Part shown: one piece after another, positions 46,856 to 58,544 of the stretch
Layout: each line of letters starts with the position of its first letter
How positions within the stretch are numbered: position 1 is the stretch's first letter
Source: Bilabrum cf. latius
Lineage: Eukaryota > Bigyra: Bicosoecida > Bigyra > Bicosoecida
Assembly: GCA_965178125.1 (NCBI GenBank)
Contig: OZ237752.1
Span: 186,001 to 250,000 of the forward strand
DNA length: 64,000 nt
Direction of reading: 5' to 3'
Translations under genes and position numbers: made by a program
Notes under the pieces: generated by a model
Database searches by the model: none
Told to the model about the DNA's origin: nothing
Seen by the model: the letters and a program-made list of their open reading frames with translations, nothing else

Positions 46856-48816
46856 TCAAGCAAGCATGCTCGCTTCATCCGGGTGCTCGCAATACCCCTT
46901 GAACGTCGGGTTCGCCGCCAGGCACGACTTAGATGCGCAAATATCCTCCGGCTTCCAGTTCTCCGGCGAGATCGTGCAGTTCGGGTGCTGCGGGTACTTG
47001 GACTTGGAGTCCGGGTCCGCGCACACGGCTGCCCACGAGGCGCTCCCCCTCCCGTTCTGATCCACCACATTGGGATCGATGCTGGCGAGGTGCTCCTCCC
47101 TCGCCCTGTAGATCCTGTCCATGGCCTCCTGGTACTCCTGGCTCGAGGGATCGATCGGGCTGTCCTCGCCCCCGTCCACGTCCAGGTTGAACAGCAGCGG
47201 GGGGTCCTGCCTGCCCCCCTTGTGGGGACGCGGGGGATCCTCTCCGTACGTGAACCAGTACGCTTTGTGCACGCCGGACTGCACCGCGAACAGCTCGCCC
47301 GATGCGTTGCTGGCCTGCGCCGCATGGTAGAAGAAGAAGCTCTCGTGACCCACAGTGTCGGTGCCGGCCACCACGGGCGCCAGGTTGATGCCGTCGTACA
47401 CCATGCCGGGCCGCAGGGGGAGGCCCGCCTGTTTCATGAGCGTCACGTGTATGTCCATCGTGGACACGATGGCCTCGCTCGCGGATCCAGGGGTGGCCAA
47501 ACCCGGCCACCGGATGATTCCGGGCTCCTTGAACCCCCCCGACCACACCTGGGTCTTGTAGCCGCGAAGGGGAGCATTGCCGTGCACGTCCCCTCCCTTG
47601 GGAGCTCCGTTGTCGCTGGTGAACTGCGAAGGACACGGCTATGTACGGGTTAGGTTTGAGGCGCAATAGGCCACAAAGAAAAATCGAAAAGCACGGCAAG
47701 GCGCGATAGCGATAGTACTCGAGCCACTCGGGACTGCTGCATGGCTAGGGCCCACATTGCATGGCAACAGCATGTTGCACAATGTGGTGCGCATGCAGCA
47801 CAGGCCCGATCTCGACAAGATCACTCTTCTCACGATAACGATGGTGTCATTGTACGCTCCAGTCTCCTCCACCGCCCTGAGGATCTGACCGATGGAGTCG
47901 TCCACTTCCTGCAGAGCATCACCGATGGGGCCCCTATTCGAGGTTCCGCACCACCTCGGGGAGCAGCTGTTCGGCCCATGCACGTGATTGAAGCTTGCAT
48001 ACAGATACCATGGCTCTCCGCTCGCCTGCCCGTTCCGGATGAACTCCACGGACTGGTTCGCGTAGGCCTGGTTGAGGTGGTCCAGGCCGGCTGGCTGCTC
48101 GATGACCGTATCGTTCGCGAACAGCGGCAGCGGCAACCCCTAGAACTCGGGATTACGTGCTTTAGGGGTCCAAAATGACAACCCCATGTCCTGGCTTGCG
48201 GGAAGTCCGTAGTACATGTCAAAGCCGCGGCTGAAGGGCATGTATTCAGGCCTTTGGCCCAGGTGCCACTTGCCGATCATACCTGTGCGGTACCCAGCTC
48301 GCTTCAGCTCCTCCGCCGTGGTTGGCACATCAAGCGGCTATCCGCCAATAGCCTCTGCGGAAAGAACCATGTTGCACGTGGGCGCACCCGGCGCATCTGG
48401 ATCGTACGTGCAGGGCTCTGTGCCGATGCCGTTTCGAATCGAGTACCGGGACGACATCATCGAGCTGCGCGACGGACTGCACACGTGAAACGACGAGTAC
48501 CATGTCCTGAACAGCATGCCTTCGCTGCGCAGCTTGGCGACGTTGGGAGTAGCGACGGTGCCGTTGTCGCCCGTGTATCCCTCGAAGTGTGCTGGTTTGT
48601 CTACCTTGAACTGGTTGATGCCGGCATCGTCGACGAATAGCCTGCGGGATCCGCAATAAATTGGTGCATGTCTACGTGGCGCATGCCAACAGCGTGGCTA
48701 TATAGCCAATTCAATGATCCACACAACCACGGATCTCACACAAGGAAATTTGGAGATTTTGCAGCAAGTGCTGCGGCTGTCGCAGCAGCCAGAACTACAA
48801 TAGGAGTCAAAAACAT
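46856..48816 (-). CDS. Secreted arylsulfatase (type I, formylglycine-dependent)
   Basis: Hydrolyses sulfate esters; secreted or endomembrane. Three exons: 48816-48740, 48641-47834 and 47623-46856 (550 aa). The signal peptide is MFLTPIVVLAAATAAALA; the exon 1/2 join reads KSPNFLVLFVDDAG, supplying the paired Asp metal ligands. The active site is HVCSPSRSSMM (CxPSR; Cys becomes formylglycine), followed by GYRTGMIGKWHLGQ. The exon 2/3 join gives DTIVIFTSDNGAP, the second metal site. UAG 48340 (IGG, UAG, PLDVPT) is conserved in the pseudogene copy at 53.9 kb. UAG 48142 (NPEF, UAG, GLPLPLF) aligns with CAG (Gln) in that copy (SPDFQPTPLPLF). Donors GTGAGA; acceptors CCGCAG and TCGCAG. The gene belongs to the duplicated block. 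Confidence 0.9.
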
Positions 48817-49195
48817 GGGAGAGAATTTCCTCCGACGAGGGAATCGGTGATGTGGGTGTATTTTTTGCGACAGAAGGGTTGCGTAGTGCGCCATTCCACT
48901 GGCGAAGTACGGTCACGGTGTGCTCGAAATCTGGTATACTGGCCCATCCGAGAGCAGAGTAATGCATCTAATTCAGTTTTACACAGACAGACAGTAATGC
49001 ATTTTTTGGCTGGCCGCCCTTGGCAAGCCCCCTGGCCAGCACGCCACGCCCAGGCCGCCTTACTAGTAGCCACTGCAAGCTCGGTCGACGCAAGGTGTCG
49101 CGAACGAGCATGCAAGCAGTCATGCAAACTGCACCTCACCGCAGCACGCACCAACGGTGAAGGGGGCAACGAGCGCCAAGGCCACACATCACTGT

Positions 49196-51850
49196 TCACG
49201 ACTTGCTACCGCCAGCAGCCGCAGCGAAGAACGCGCCCCAACCGGACGCTCCAGATCCAGCGCTTTGCGCACCACCTGTCGCAGTAGATGACGCCGCCCC
49301 ACTGCCAGTGGCGGCACCCGCTGCAGATTTCGGCCGCCCCGGCGGGGGCAGCCCGCACAGCACCGAAAAGGGCTGCCGCTCGAACCTAGGGTCCCGCAGC
49401 ATCAGCTTCGCGTCACCCAGCCCGCAGAACAGGGCCCCCAGAAGGTCGCACCCCTTGCCCAGCTGCACGTCGAGCACAGTTCCGGTCTGCCGAGAGGCGT
49501 AGAGCACCCGGGAGGGTCCCGCCGTGTAGGCCCGCATGGTCTCAACAATCCCGGCGAGCAGCTGCCGGGTCCTCCCTGTTCCCCAGGGAACAAACATGAG
49601 CGGGATGGAGCGCGCACAGGGCCAGCAGCTCGCGATCCGCTCCCGTAGCCCCGCGCCGGCCGCAGCCCCCGCGTCCACCGCGCTCCCCTCGTCCTCCTGG
49701 GAGGCGATGTTCCCCAGCACAGCGCTCCCGTCGGGGTGCAGGGGCAGGATCGGCCTCCCGGTGAGGAAGCTCGCCATCCCTGCCGCCAGCACCCGCAGCA
49801 GGTCCCGCAGCCTTTCCGGCTCCGAGTCCGGGGGCAGGTCCGCGCTCCCCGCCGCGGCCCGCATCCACGCCCCGCCCAGATGCTCGGCGGCCCAGTCCTC
49901 GCAGAGGGCCAGCAGCCTGGGAACGGGGATGCTGCAATGCTCGTGCTCTTCCTGCGATGCCTTGCTTGCACTTGCATCTGCAAGGACATCGTGATGATCG
50001 GCGTCGTTTCCGCCGTCTTGAGTCCGAACAATCGCGGCAAATGCCCGGATCTGAGAGGCGCACGCCCGTGAGACCACCCGGCTCGTGGAGAGGAGCGGCG
50101 CGGGCACTGTGGCGTCGCCCCGGATGGTGCCATTCAGCCTGAGCCTGCGGAGCCACGCCAGCGCCTGCTCAACACTCGTCACACCTCCATCGATCGTCGT
50201 CACACCGTCAGGGGGCGGCAGTCCCATGGCGAGCCGCACGATGCGCGCGAGCGCCTCGGTGCCCCCTGCGGTGAGCCTGCCGCCGCACGAAGCCTCCAGC
50301 TCCTCCAGAGCCGGGTGGGAATGATCCGATCCTTGATCCGATCCTGCCACACCCTCGAGCTCCATCAGCCCCGCGAGACAGACGTCTCCGTGGATGCACG
50401 CTCTCACGTCTGCCAGCTGGACCAGCTCCACCTCATCCAACTCGTCCACCGGTGACGACGGTGATGGTGATGCAGCACCTGGCGCAGCAGCCTCTGGCTC
50501 GGCGCGCCCCGCGCTGCCTCTAGCTGACACCCCTTCGGCCGTCTCATCCATGCCTCTGGCGCTGCCGCTCTCCTCTCGGACACGCGCATCCAGGGGATTC
50601 GCTGCTGCTGCTGCTGCTGCTGCTGCGTGCCCCCTTCGACGGAGGCACGAACCGCCACTGACATCGCCCTCGCCCTTGTTCCTTGCTGTCGCGGCGCTAT
50701 CAATCGGCTCGAGGGGAACAACGACCGTCCTACGGCTACGACTGGTTCCACCGCCAACGCCACCCTCACCCCCACGCTTGCCCCCATCCTCATCCTCATC
50801 CTCATCCTCATCCTCATCCTCATCCTCATCCTCGCCTGCATCGCCACCAGCACCAATCGAGTCCGCCCTAACGCCCGCCAGCAGCGCCGCCCTCAGTCGA
50901 GCCACACCAGGCAGCACCGGCGTGTTTCCGTCCTGCTGCACCTCCCGTTCCTCGTCCTCGCGCGCGCCTATGCCCCCAGCCCCCGCTCCATCTTCATCTT
51001 CATCTCCTGCGATGGGCACCAGCCCCTCCAGCCCTCCCCTGCCTCCCAATCGGATCACCATGTGACTCAGGATGGACCCTCGGGGCCGCTGGCCCTCATC
51101 GAGGGGGGGCTGGGGCACTGGCACCGCCGTGCCGCCGTACGACGCCGCGCGCACCTCGAAGCTCGGCGCCGCGCACTCAGCGGAACCTCCTCCGCGCTTC
51201 GAGTCGTGCTGCGCCTCGTCGTGCTGCAGCTGGCTGGTGACCAGCATGAGCTTGCCCAGCAGGGACGCTGCCTTGAGCACCTTGACTTGGGACTGGGCCT
51301 GCCTCCGGGCGAACGTCATCGGGGTGGAGCTGCCATCTGGGGCGGTGTGGGCGGTGTGGGCGGTGTAGGCGGTGTAGGCGGTGTGGGCGGTGTGGGCGGT
51401 GTGGGCGGCACCCGCCGAGGCGGAGGCGGCTGTTGCCAGGGAGCCGCTGTCTGCGGTTGCAACCGGATCGTGAGGCGGTGGCAGGCACAGGTAGAAGACC
51501 GAGTCGATGTCTTTGCCCAGCGGCCGCTTCATGCGCGCGATGGGGTGGGCTCGCCGGCCTGCAGGGGGGGGCACGTCGGGCGGGGACTGACGCGCCCAGC
51601 CGTGGCCGATCCCGTCGGGGCGAAGTGCCATTGCCTCAGCAGCTTGTATCGCTAGCTCTCCTCGGGATCTGTTTTTCGTCTGCAAGATCCTGAGGCTGAG
51701 GGCACCCCTGTCGGTCGAGGGGTCCGGAAGCAGCTGGGCGAGCTGGACGGATGGAACAGGGGTCTAGGTATCATTTTGTCTTGCTGTGCCCCGGATACCA
51801 CTCCCCTCTCCCCCAAGTTTGCCAGTGTATGAGGCTGCTGGAAATAAAGT
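49196..51850 (-). CDS. Unknown protein with acidic and alanine repeats, copy 1
   Basis: Unrecognised. The frame is open from TGA 51853 to TGA 49196, with one UAG at 51766 (NDT, UAG, TPVPSVQLAQ); the start codon is unresolved because upstream coding sequence seen in copy 2 is interrupted here. Folded-looking parts are IDSVFYLCLPPP, KVLKAASLLGKLMLVTSQL, LSTSRVVSRACASQIRAFAA, LLALCEDWAAEHLGGAWMRA and a conserved-looking end (RVLYASRQTGTVLDVQLGKG, then LFCGLGDAKLMLRDPRFERQ). Between them are Asp-Glu repeats, a polyAla run and an Ala-His-Thr minisatellite. No signal peptide or membrane span. Near-identity to copy 2 across the folded parts, with divergence mainly in repeats, indicates constraint on the protein. 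Confidence 0.55.
50597..50625 (-). repeat. GCT/GCA triplet run encoding polyalanine
   Basis: Eight alanine codons here against about twelve at the homologous place in copy 2 (56098-56133). Slippage difference between paralogues. Confidence 0.85.
51341..51408 (-). repeat. 9-bp minisatellite (GGTGTGGGC) in the unknown gene
   Basis: Seven imperfect units of GGTGTGGGC/GGTGTAGGC encoding Ala-His-Thr or Ala-Tyr-Thr. Copy 2 has a single unit at 56836-56850, so the array expanded or contracted after duplication. Confidence 0.9.
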
Positions 51851-52263
51851 TCAAAATTCAATTTGGCAATTTTGATCGCCAGTGGTCAATTTTCTTTTTT
51901 TCAGATCAGTTTTCAACCAGGCGCCATTCAGGTCGCCGTTCTCCAGGGGCATGCTGTCGATATCCACTTGCGCCACAGCTATGAGATCGGATACACTCCT
52001 CGAGTCCATGCATTCCAAACTGCTCGCGGACACGGCGAGGCGTTTTAGACGCCCGAGCAGCATTCCGTCCCCACTTGCCTCAACATGTTCCAGAACCAAT
52101 GCAAAGGGAAGAAAAGTAGCTTTTGCGCGGCCCATTTTATATGGATACCTGTATGGGGTAGAAGAGAATGTATCACACTCGTTTCCTCGTTTAGGCAGCT
52201 GGTAGCGACGCGTTCTTGCAAAAAAACCTTGCGGCAACTTACCAAACATGATCGCCAACGCAG

Positions 52264-52372
52264 TGAGAAGCTTCCAAAAGATTGATTCTCCGATTATTGT
52301 CGACACAATTGATAATAACGATAAACATATGTACACTAGCACCAGCATCTCGTCCTTGCGCACAGTGCAGAT
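52264..52372. repeat. Interspersed ~105-bp repeat, copy A
   Basis: Shares the segment around TTGTCGACACAATTGATAA and the following ACACTAGCACCAGCATCTCG with copies at 57681-57779 and 59809-59925. It is AT-rich and lies at the outer edge of the duplicated block. Confidence 0.75.
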
Positions 52373-53007
52373 GCTGCGAACCTTTTGAGGCAATACGCCG
52401 GAACCGTCCGTAGATCCGGGATAACGTATTGAGATAATCACACACAACAATACTTATCGCCGGAACCGCACCTAGTCTGAATTTGTATTGATGCCAGAGT
52501 GTACGCGCAACCTAGTCTCGTTAACAATCAGACATGGCAAGACCTGACAAAGCTGTGCCTGTGCGCGACCCTTGACCGGACTGACCGGGCTGGGAAGAGC
52601 ACGTGCACTACTCCACCGAGGAGGAGGGGGTTGGGAGGGTGGGCAAAAAATACCCAATCTCCGCCCCTCTCCTGAACACAGAGAGGGTATGCGCGTCATC
52701 GCAAGCAATCCGTTGGCTTGGTCGCACCTTCCGGTCGCAACCGCCCAGTTACTCATCTTATATGATACAAAACAACGGCATGAGCCGGAACGGCCATTGC
52801 CGCGCTGCCCCGCCCCCTTCCCAAACAAGGAAGGAGACGAGGGAATGCCTCGCAAGCTGCTGGTCGCACTGGCGGTTGCAACCTCGCGCTGGTAGACCGG
52901 AGCCTGTGTTCGAGTCTCGAACGCATCGCCACATCAACCCCGAACCCCATTCGGCGTTAGCATTATAAAAGACCTTCTGAATGCTGCACAGTGTGAAATT
53001 CTTGTCG
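52373..53007. other. Spacer between duplicated blocks
   Basis: This 635-bp stretch is unique to the junction of the two copies. It contains a C/A-rich low-complexity part near 52600-52680. I see no recognisable gene, RNA or transposon end. Confidence 0.4.
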
Positions 53008-54336
53008 TCACGTGTATGTCCAACGTGGACACGATGGCCTCGCTCGCGGATCCAGGGGTGGCCAAACCCGGCCACCGGATGATTCCGGGCTCCTTGAACC
53101 CCCCCGACCACACCGAGCCCTTGAAGCCGCGAAGGGGAGCATTGCCGTGCACGTCCCCGGTCTTGGGAGCTCCGTTGTCGCTGGTGAACTGCGCGCAGAA
53201 GATTTTTGTTGGGCGAAACTGGCTTGAAACTCAAACGTTCAAAATGGTTGGAAGCCGCGTCCGCAACGACAAGCGATCTCGTGCACGGTGCTTGGCCTGC
53301 ACCTAGCGGTACAATGCGCACAAACCCACGTTGCCTGGCGAACAATCGAGATACTCACGATAACGATGGTGTCATTGTACGCTCCAGTCTCCTCCACCGC
53401 CCTGAGGATCTGACCGATGGAGTCGTCCACTTCCTGCAGCGCATCACCGATGGGGCCCCGCTTCGAGGTTCCGCACCACCTCGGGGAGCAGCTGTTCGGC
53501 TGATGCACGTGATTGAAGCTCGCATACAGATACCATGGCTCTCCGCTCGCCTGCCCGTTCCGGATGAACTCCACGGACTGGTTCGCGTACGCCTGGTTGA
53601 GGTGGTCCAGGCCGGCTGGCTGCTCGATGACCGTATCGTTCGCGAACAGCGGCAGCGGAGTCGGCTGAAAGTCAGGACTGTGTGACTTTGGCAACCAGAA
53701 CGATGTTCCCATGTCCTGGCTTGCGGGAAGTCCGTAGTACATGTCGAAGCCGCGGCTGAAGGGCATGTATTCGGGCCTTTGGCCCAGGTGCCACTTGCCG
53801 ATCATACCTGTGCGGTACCCAGCTCGCTTCAGCTCCTCCGCCGCGGTTGGCACATCAAGCGGCTATCCACCGATAGCCTCTGCGGAAAGAACATTGTTGC
53901 ATGTGGGCGCACCCGGCGCATCTGGATCGTACTTGCAGGGCTCTGTGCCCACCCCGTTTCGGATCGAGTACCGGGACGACATCATCGAGCTGCGCGACGG
54001 ACTGCATACATGGAAGCTTGAGTACCATGTCCTGAACAGCATGCCTGCGCAGCTTGGCGACGTTGGGAGTAGCGACGGTGCCGTTGTCACCCGTGTATCC
54101 CTCGAAGTGTGCTGGTTTGTCGACCTTGAACTGGTTGATGCCGGCATCGTCGACGAATAGCCTGCGGGATCCGCAATAAATTGGTGCATGTCTACGTGGC
54201 GCATGCCAACAGCGTGGCTATATAGCCAATTCAATGATCCACACAACCACGGATCTCACACGAGGAAATTTGGAGATTTTGCAGCAAGTGCTGCGGCTGT
54301 CGCAGCAGCCAGAACTACAATACGAGTCAAAAACAT
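53008..54336 (-). pseudogene. Arylsulfatase pseudogene (truncated and frameshifted copy)
   Basis: Homologous to 46856-48816. Exon 1 (54336-54260) and splice sites are preserved, exon 2 spans 54161-53359, and exon 3 begins at 53188 but breaks off after STLDIHVT, about 190 residues early. Exon 2 has a 5-bp deletion near 54044 relative to copy 1 (AGCGAAGGC becomes AGGC), which shifts the frame just before the active-site CSPSR and leads to stops. It retains the UAG homologous to 48340 and has CAG (Gln, SPDFQPTP) where copy 1 has UAG 48142. Being broken by a non-UAG lesion, it is a useful contrast: real decay here looks different from the in-frame UAGs elsewhere. Confidence 0.85.
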
Positions 54337-54666
54337 GGGAGAGAATTTCCTCCGACGAGGGGATAGGTTAAGTGGGTGTATTTTTTGTGACAGAAGGGTT
54401 GCGAAGTGCGCCATTCCACTGGCGAAGCACGGTGTGCCACGCAGTGCTCGAAATCTGGCACTGGAGCAGAGAACTGCAATTTCTGGCTGGCCGCCCTTGG
54501 CAAGCCCCCTGGCCAGCACGCCACGCCCAGGCCGCCTTAGCCACTGCAAGCTCGGTCGACGCAAGGTATCGCGAACGAGCATGCAAGCAGTCATGCAAAC
54601 TGCACCTCACCGCAGCACGCACAAACGGTGAAGGGGGCAGCGAGCGCCAAGGCCACACATCACTGT

Positions 54667-56093
54667 TCACGACTTGCTACCGCCAGCAGCCGCAGCGAAG
54701 AACGCGCCCCAACCCGACGCTCCAGATGCACCGCTTTGCGCACCACCTGTCGCAGAAGATGACGCAGCCCCACTGCCAGTGGCAGCACCCGCTGCAGATT
54801 TCGGCCGCCCCGGCGGGGGCAGCCCGCACAGCACCGAGAAGGGCTGCCGCTCGAACCTGGGGTCCCGCAGCATCAGCTTCGCGTCACCCAGCCCGCAGAA
54901 CAGGGCTCCCAGCAGGTCGCACCCCTTGCCCAGCTGCACGTCTAGCACAGTTCCGGTCTGCCGAGAGGCGTAGAGCACCCGGGAGGGTCCCGCCGTGTAG
55001 GCCCGCATGGTCTCAACAATCCCGGCGAGCAGCTGCCGGGTCCTCCCTGTTCCCCAGGGAACAAACATGAGCGGGATGGAGCGCGCACAGGGCCAGCAGC
55101 TCGCGATCCGCTCCCGAAGCCCCGCGCCGGCCGCAGCCCCCGCGTCCACAGCGCCCCCCTCGTCCTCCTGGGAGGCGCTGTTCCCCAGCACAGCGCTCCC
55201 GTCGGGGTGCAGAGGCAGGATCGGCCTCCCGGCGAGGAAGCTCGCCATCCCTGCCGCCAGCACCCTCAGCAGGTCCCGCAGCCTTTCCGGCTCCGAGTCC
55301 GGGGGCAGGTCCGCGCTCCCCGCCGCGGCCCGCATCCACGCCCCGCCCAGATGCTCGGCGGCCCAGTCCTCGCAGAGGGCCAGCAGCCTGGGAACGGGGA
55401 TGCTGCAGTGCTCGTGCTCTTCCTGCGATGCCTTGCTTGCATCTGCATCTGCAAGGACATCGTGATGATCGGCGTCGTTTCCGCCGTCTTGAGTCCGAAC
55501 AATCGCGGCGAATGCCCGGATCTGAGAGGCGCACGCCCGTGAGACCACCCGGCTCGTGGAGAGGAGCGGCGCGGGCACTGTGGCGTCGCCCCGGATGGTG
55601 CCATTCAGCCTGAGCCTGCGGAGCCACGCCAGCGCCTGCTCAACACTCGTCACACCTCCATCGATCGTCGTCACACCGTCAGGGGGCGGCAGTCCCATGG
55701 CAAGCCGCACGATGCGCGCGAGCGCCTCGGTGCCCCCTGCAGTGAGCCTGCCGCCGCACGAAGCCTCCAGCTCCTCTAGAGCCGGGTGGGAATGATCCGA
55801 TCCTTGATCCGGTCCTTGATCCGATCCTCCCACCCCCTCGAGCTCCATCAGCCCCGCGAGACAGACGTCTCCGTGGATGCACGCTCTCACGTCTGCCAGC
55901 TGGACCAGCTCCACCTAATCCAACTCATCCACCGGTGATGACGGTGATGACGATGGTGATGGTGATGCAGCACCTGGCGCAGCAGCCTCTGGCTCGGCGT
56001 GCCCCGCGCTGCCTCTAGCTGACACCCCTTCGGCCGTCTCATCCACGCCTCTGACGCTGCCGCTCTCCTCTCGGACACCCGCATCCAGGGGAT

Positions 56094-56133
<40 letters not shown>

Positions 56134-57477
56134 GTGCCCCCTTCGACGGAGGCACGAACCGCCACTGACATTGCCCTCGCCCTCGTTCCTTGCTGTCGCG
56201 GCGCTATCAATCGGCTCGAGGGGAACAACGACCGTCCTACGGCTACGACTGGTTCCAACGCCAACGCCACCCTCACCCCCACGCTTGCCCTCATCCTCAT
56301 CCTCATCCTCATCCTCACCCTCATCCTCGCCTGCATCGCCACCAGCACCAATCGAGTCCGCCCTGACGCCCGCCAGCAGCGCCGCCCTCAGTCGAGCCAC
56401 ACCAGGCAGCACCGGCGTGTTCCCGTCCTGCTGCACCTCCCGTTCCTCGTCCTCGCGCGCGCCTATGCCCCCAGCCCCCGCTCCATCTTCATCTTCATCT
56501 CCTGCGATGGGCACCAGCCCCTCCAGCCCTCCCCTGCCTCCCAATCGGATCACCATGTGACTCAGGATGGACCCCCGGGGCCGCTGGCCCTCATCGAGGG
56601 GGGGCTGGGGCACTGGCACCGCTGTGCCACCGTACGACGCCGCGCGCACCTCGAAGCTCGGCGCCGCGCACTCAGCGGAACCTCCTCCGCGCTTGGAGTC
56701 GTGCTGCGCCTCGTCGTGCTGCAGCTGGCTGGTGACCAGCATGAGCTTGCCCAGCAGGGACGCTGCCTTGAGCACCTTGACTTGGGACTGGGCCTGCCTC
56801 CGGGCGAATGTCATCGGGGTGGAGCTGCCATCTGGGGCGGTGTGGGCGGCACCCGCCGAGGCGGAGGCGGCTGTTGCCAGGGAGCCGCTGTCTGCGGTTG
56901 CAACCGGATCGTGAGGCGGTGGCAGGCACAGGTAGAAGACCGAGTCGATGTCTTTACCCAGCGGCCGCTTCATGCGCGCGATGGGGTGGGCTCGCCGGCC
57001 TGCAGGGGGGGGCACGTCGGGCGGGGACTGACGCGCCCAGCCGCGGCCGATCCCGTCGGGGCGAAGTGCCATTGCCTCAGCAGCTTGCATCGCTAGCTCT
57101 CCTCGGGATCTATTTTTCGTCTGCAAGATCCTGAGGCGGAGGGCACCCCTGTCGGTCGAGGGGTCCGGGAGCAGCCGGGCGAGCTCCTGCTGCTCGACTC
57201 TTTCGTGGTCCAGACGGCCGTGCAGCGCGAGCTGGACGGATGGAACAGGGGTCTAGGTATCATTTTGTCTTGCTGTGCCCCGGATACCACTCCCCTCTCC
57301 CCCGAGTTTGCCAGTGTATGAGACTTTCAACCCGACGCCGTTCAGGTCGACGTTCTCCAGGGGCATGCTGTCGATATCCACTTGCGCCACAGCTATGAGA
57401 TCGGATACACTCCTCAAGTCCATGCATTCCAAACTGCTCGCGGACACGGCGAGGCGTTTTAGCCGCCCGAGCAGCAT
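54667..57477 (-). CDS. Unknown protein with acidic and alanine repeats, copy 2
   Basis: Paralogue of 49196-51850. From ATG 57477 to TGA 54667 is 937 codons with UAGs at 57255 (NDT, UAG, TPVPSV) and 55917 (DELD, UAG, VELVQLADV). Copy 1 has GAG (Glu) at the second position. The frame is open further up to 57693, so the start is uncertain; a TM-like segment upstream (LVLVYICLWLLSIVSTIIG, in another frame at about 57750) could be a first exon joined through a GTAAGA donor. The N-terminal part (LLGRLKRLAVSASSLECMDL, then VDIDSMPLENVDL) has the spacing of leucine-rich-repeat strands. It has 17 residues (HGRLDHERVEQQE region) missing from copy 1. Function unknown. Confidence 0.58.
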
Positions 57478-57680
57478 TCCGTCCCCACTCGCCTCAACCT
57501 GTTCCAGAACCAATGCAAAGGGAAGAACAGTAGCTTTTGCGCGGCCTATTTTTATATGGATACCTGTATGGGATAGAAGAGAATGTATCACACTCGTTTC
57601 CTCGTTTAGGCAGCTGGTAGCGACGCGTTCTTGCACAAAAACTTTGCGGCATCTTACCAAACATGGTCGCCAACGCAGTG

Positions 57681-57779
57681 AGAAGCTTCCCAAAGAGTGA
57701 TTCTCCGATTATTGTCGACACAATTGATAATAACCATAAACATATGTACACTAGCACCAGCATCTCGTCCGGTGCTGCG
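57681..57779. repeat. Interspersed ~105-bp repeat, copy B
   Basis: Closest to copy A, as expected from the block duplication. It carries TTGTCGACACAATTGATAA and ACACTAGCACCAGCATCTCG. Confidence 0.75.
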
Positions 57780-58544
57780 AACTTCTGTGACCCCACATGC
57801 CAGTGGTTGAAATTCCGGTTCGCAGTCGCATCTGCCACCTCTGGAATTAAATCGTTTTAGAAAGCGTGGTCGAAAGCTGAGGAACAACAATATTGCCTAT
57901 AACTACTGACTTGGTACTCATTGGATACACATGCGAAATTACGCCAGCAACACCCGCCCGCCGGCGTTGAATCGTTAACGCAAATGTGCTTTGTGTTGTT
58001 TTGTGCATCAAGCAGAGATTTGGATTATTAATATTTCAGTATACTAGGAGCCGGCCTAATGGGACCTATCGTCAAGAGTTCAGGAGCGATAATATATAGT
58101 ACGGAACTCATTCGACAACGTGGCAATATCCCCGCTAAGGCCAACAATTGCAACATTGTGATCATGTCCGTACGGCACCTGCCTAGGTTGGGGCTGTCAC
58201 ATAGGCGATGCGTGGGCTCATCGAATTCCCGGCCTGCACCTGAGAAGCAAAAAACAGCAGTCCAGCAACTGGCAACTGCAGTCGAGCCAGCGATCGAAAT
58301 CGATGTTCGTGACAGTAAAGGGATTATAGTGATCTTGCAAATGACCGTCTCTGTATCTGAAGCGCGTGACGGGCCACAAACATGCCTCCAATGTTGTTGG
58401 TTCGGTTCCGCTCATGCGGCGCGTGCGCATGCGCACCGTAGGCTGTTGGCCTGTTGCCAGTGGTGGAAAAAGCACTACCAGCAGTCTCCAGTCGTTTCAG
58501 GGCCCCACCATCGCATGCAGTCCCCTAGAGAGGAATCTGTCGCG
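57780..58544. other. Region without a confident gene
   Basis: About 765 bp between the duplicated block and the FkbM-like gene. It is AT-rich at 57900-58060. A + strand frame at 58059-58619 has no recognisable content. It probably holds the promoter and 5' UTR of the FkbM-like gene. Confidence 0.35.

Larger units (their letters stand above)
47441..52372. repeat. Segmental duplication, copy 1
   Basis: Direct tandem partner of 53008-57779. It covers arylsulfatase exon 3 (part), exons 1-2, the intergenic region, and the whole unknown gene with its 5' flank. Identity is high in exons; intron 2 of the sulfatase has diverged strongly. The other copy lacks the last ~580 bp of the sulfatase. Confidence 0.9.
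53008..57779. repeat. Segmental duplication, copy 2
   Basis: Second copy of 47441-52372, in the same orientation. Left edge falls inside sulfatase exon 3; right edge is the interspersed repeat at 57681-57779. The offset to copy 1 shrinks from about 5,567 to 5,410 bp across the block because of many small indels. Confidence 0.9.

Noticed and set aside
51830-51925. Canonical intron in unknown gene copy 1
   Set aside because: The acceptor looks good, but no GT donor at the insertion edge restores the frame of copy 2.
52833-52935. tRNA-like sequence around GTTCGAGTCTCGAAC
   Set aside because: It resembles a T-arm, but no matching acceptor, D-arm or anticodon stem could be folded. No suppressor tRNA was found in this window.
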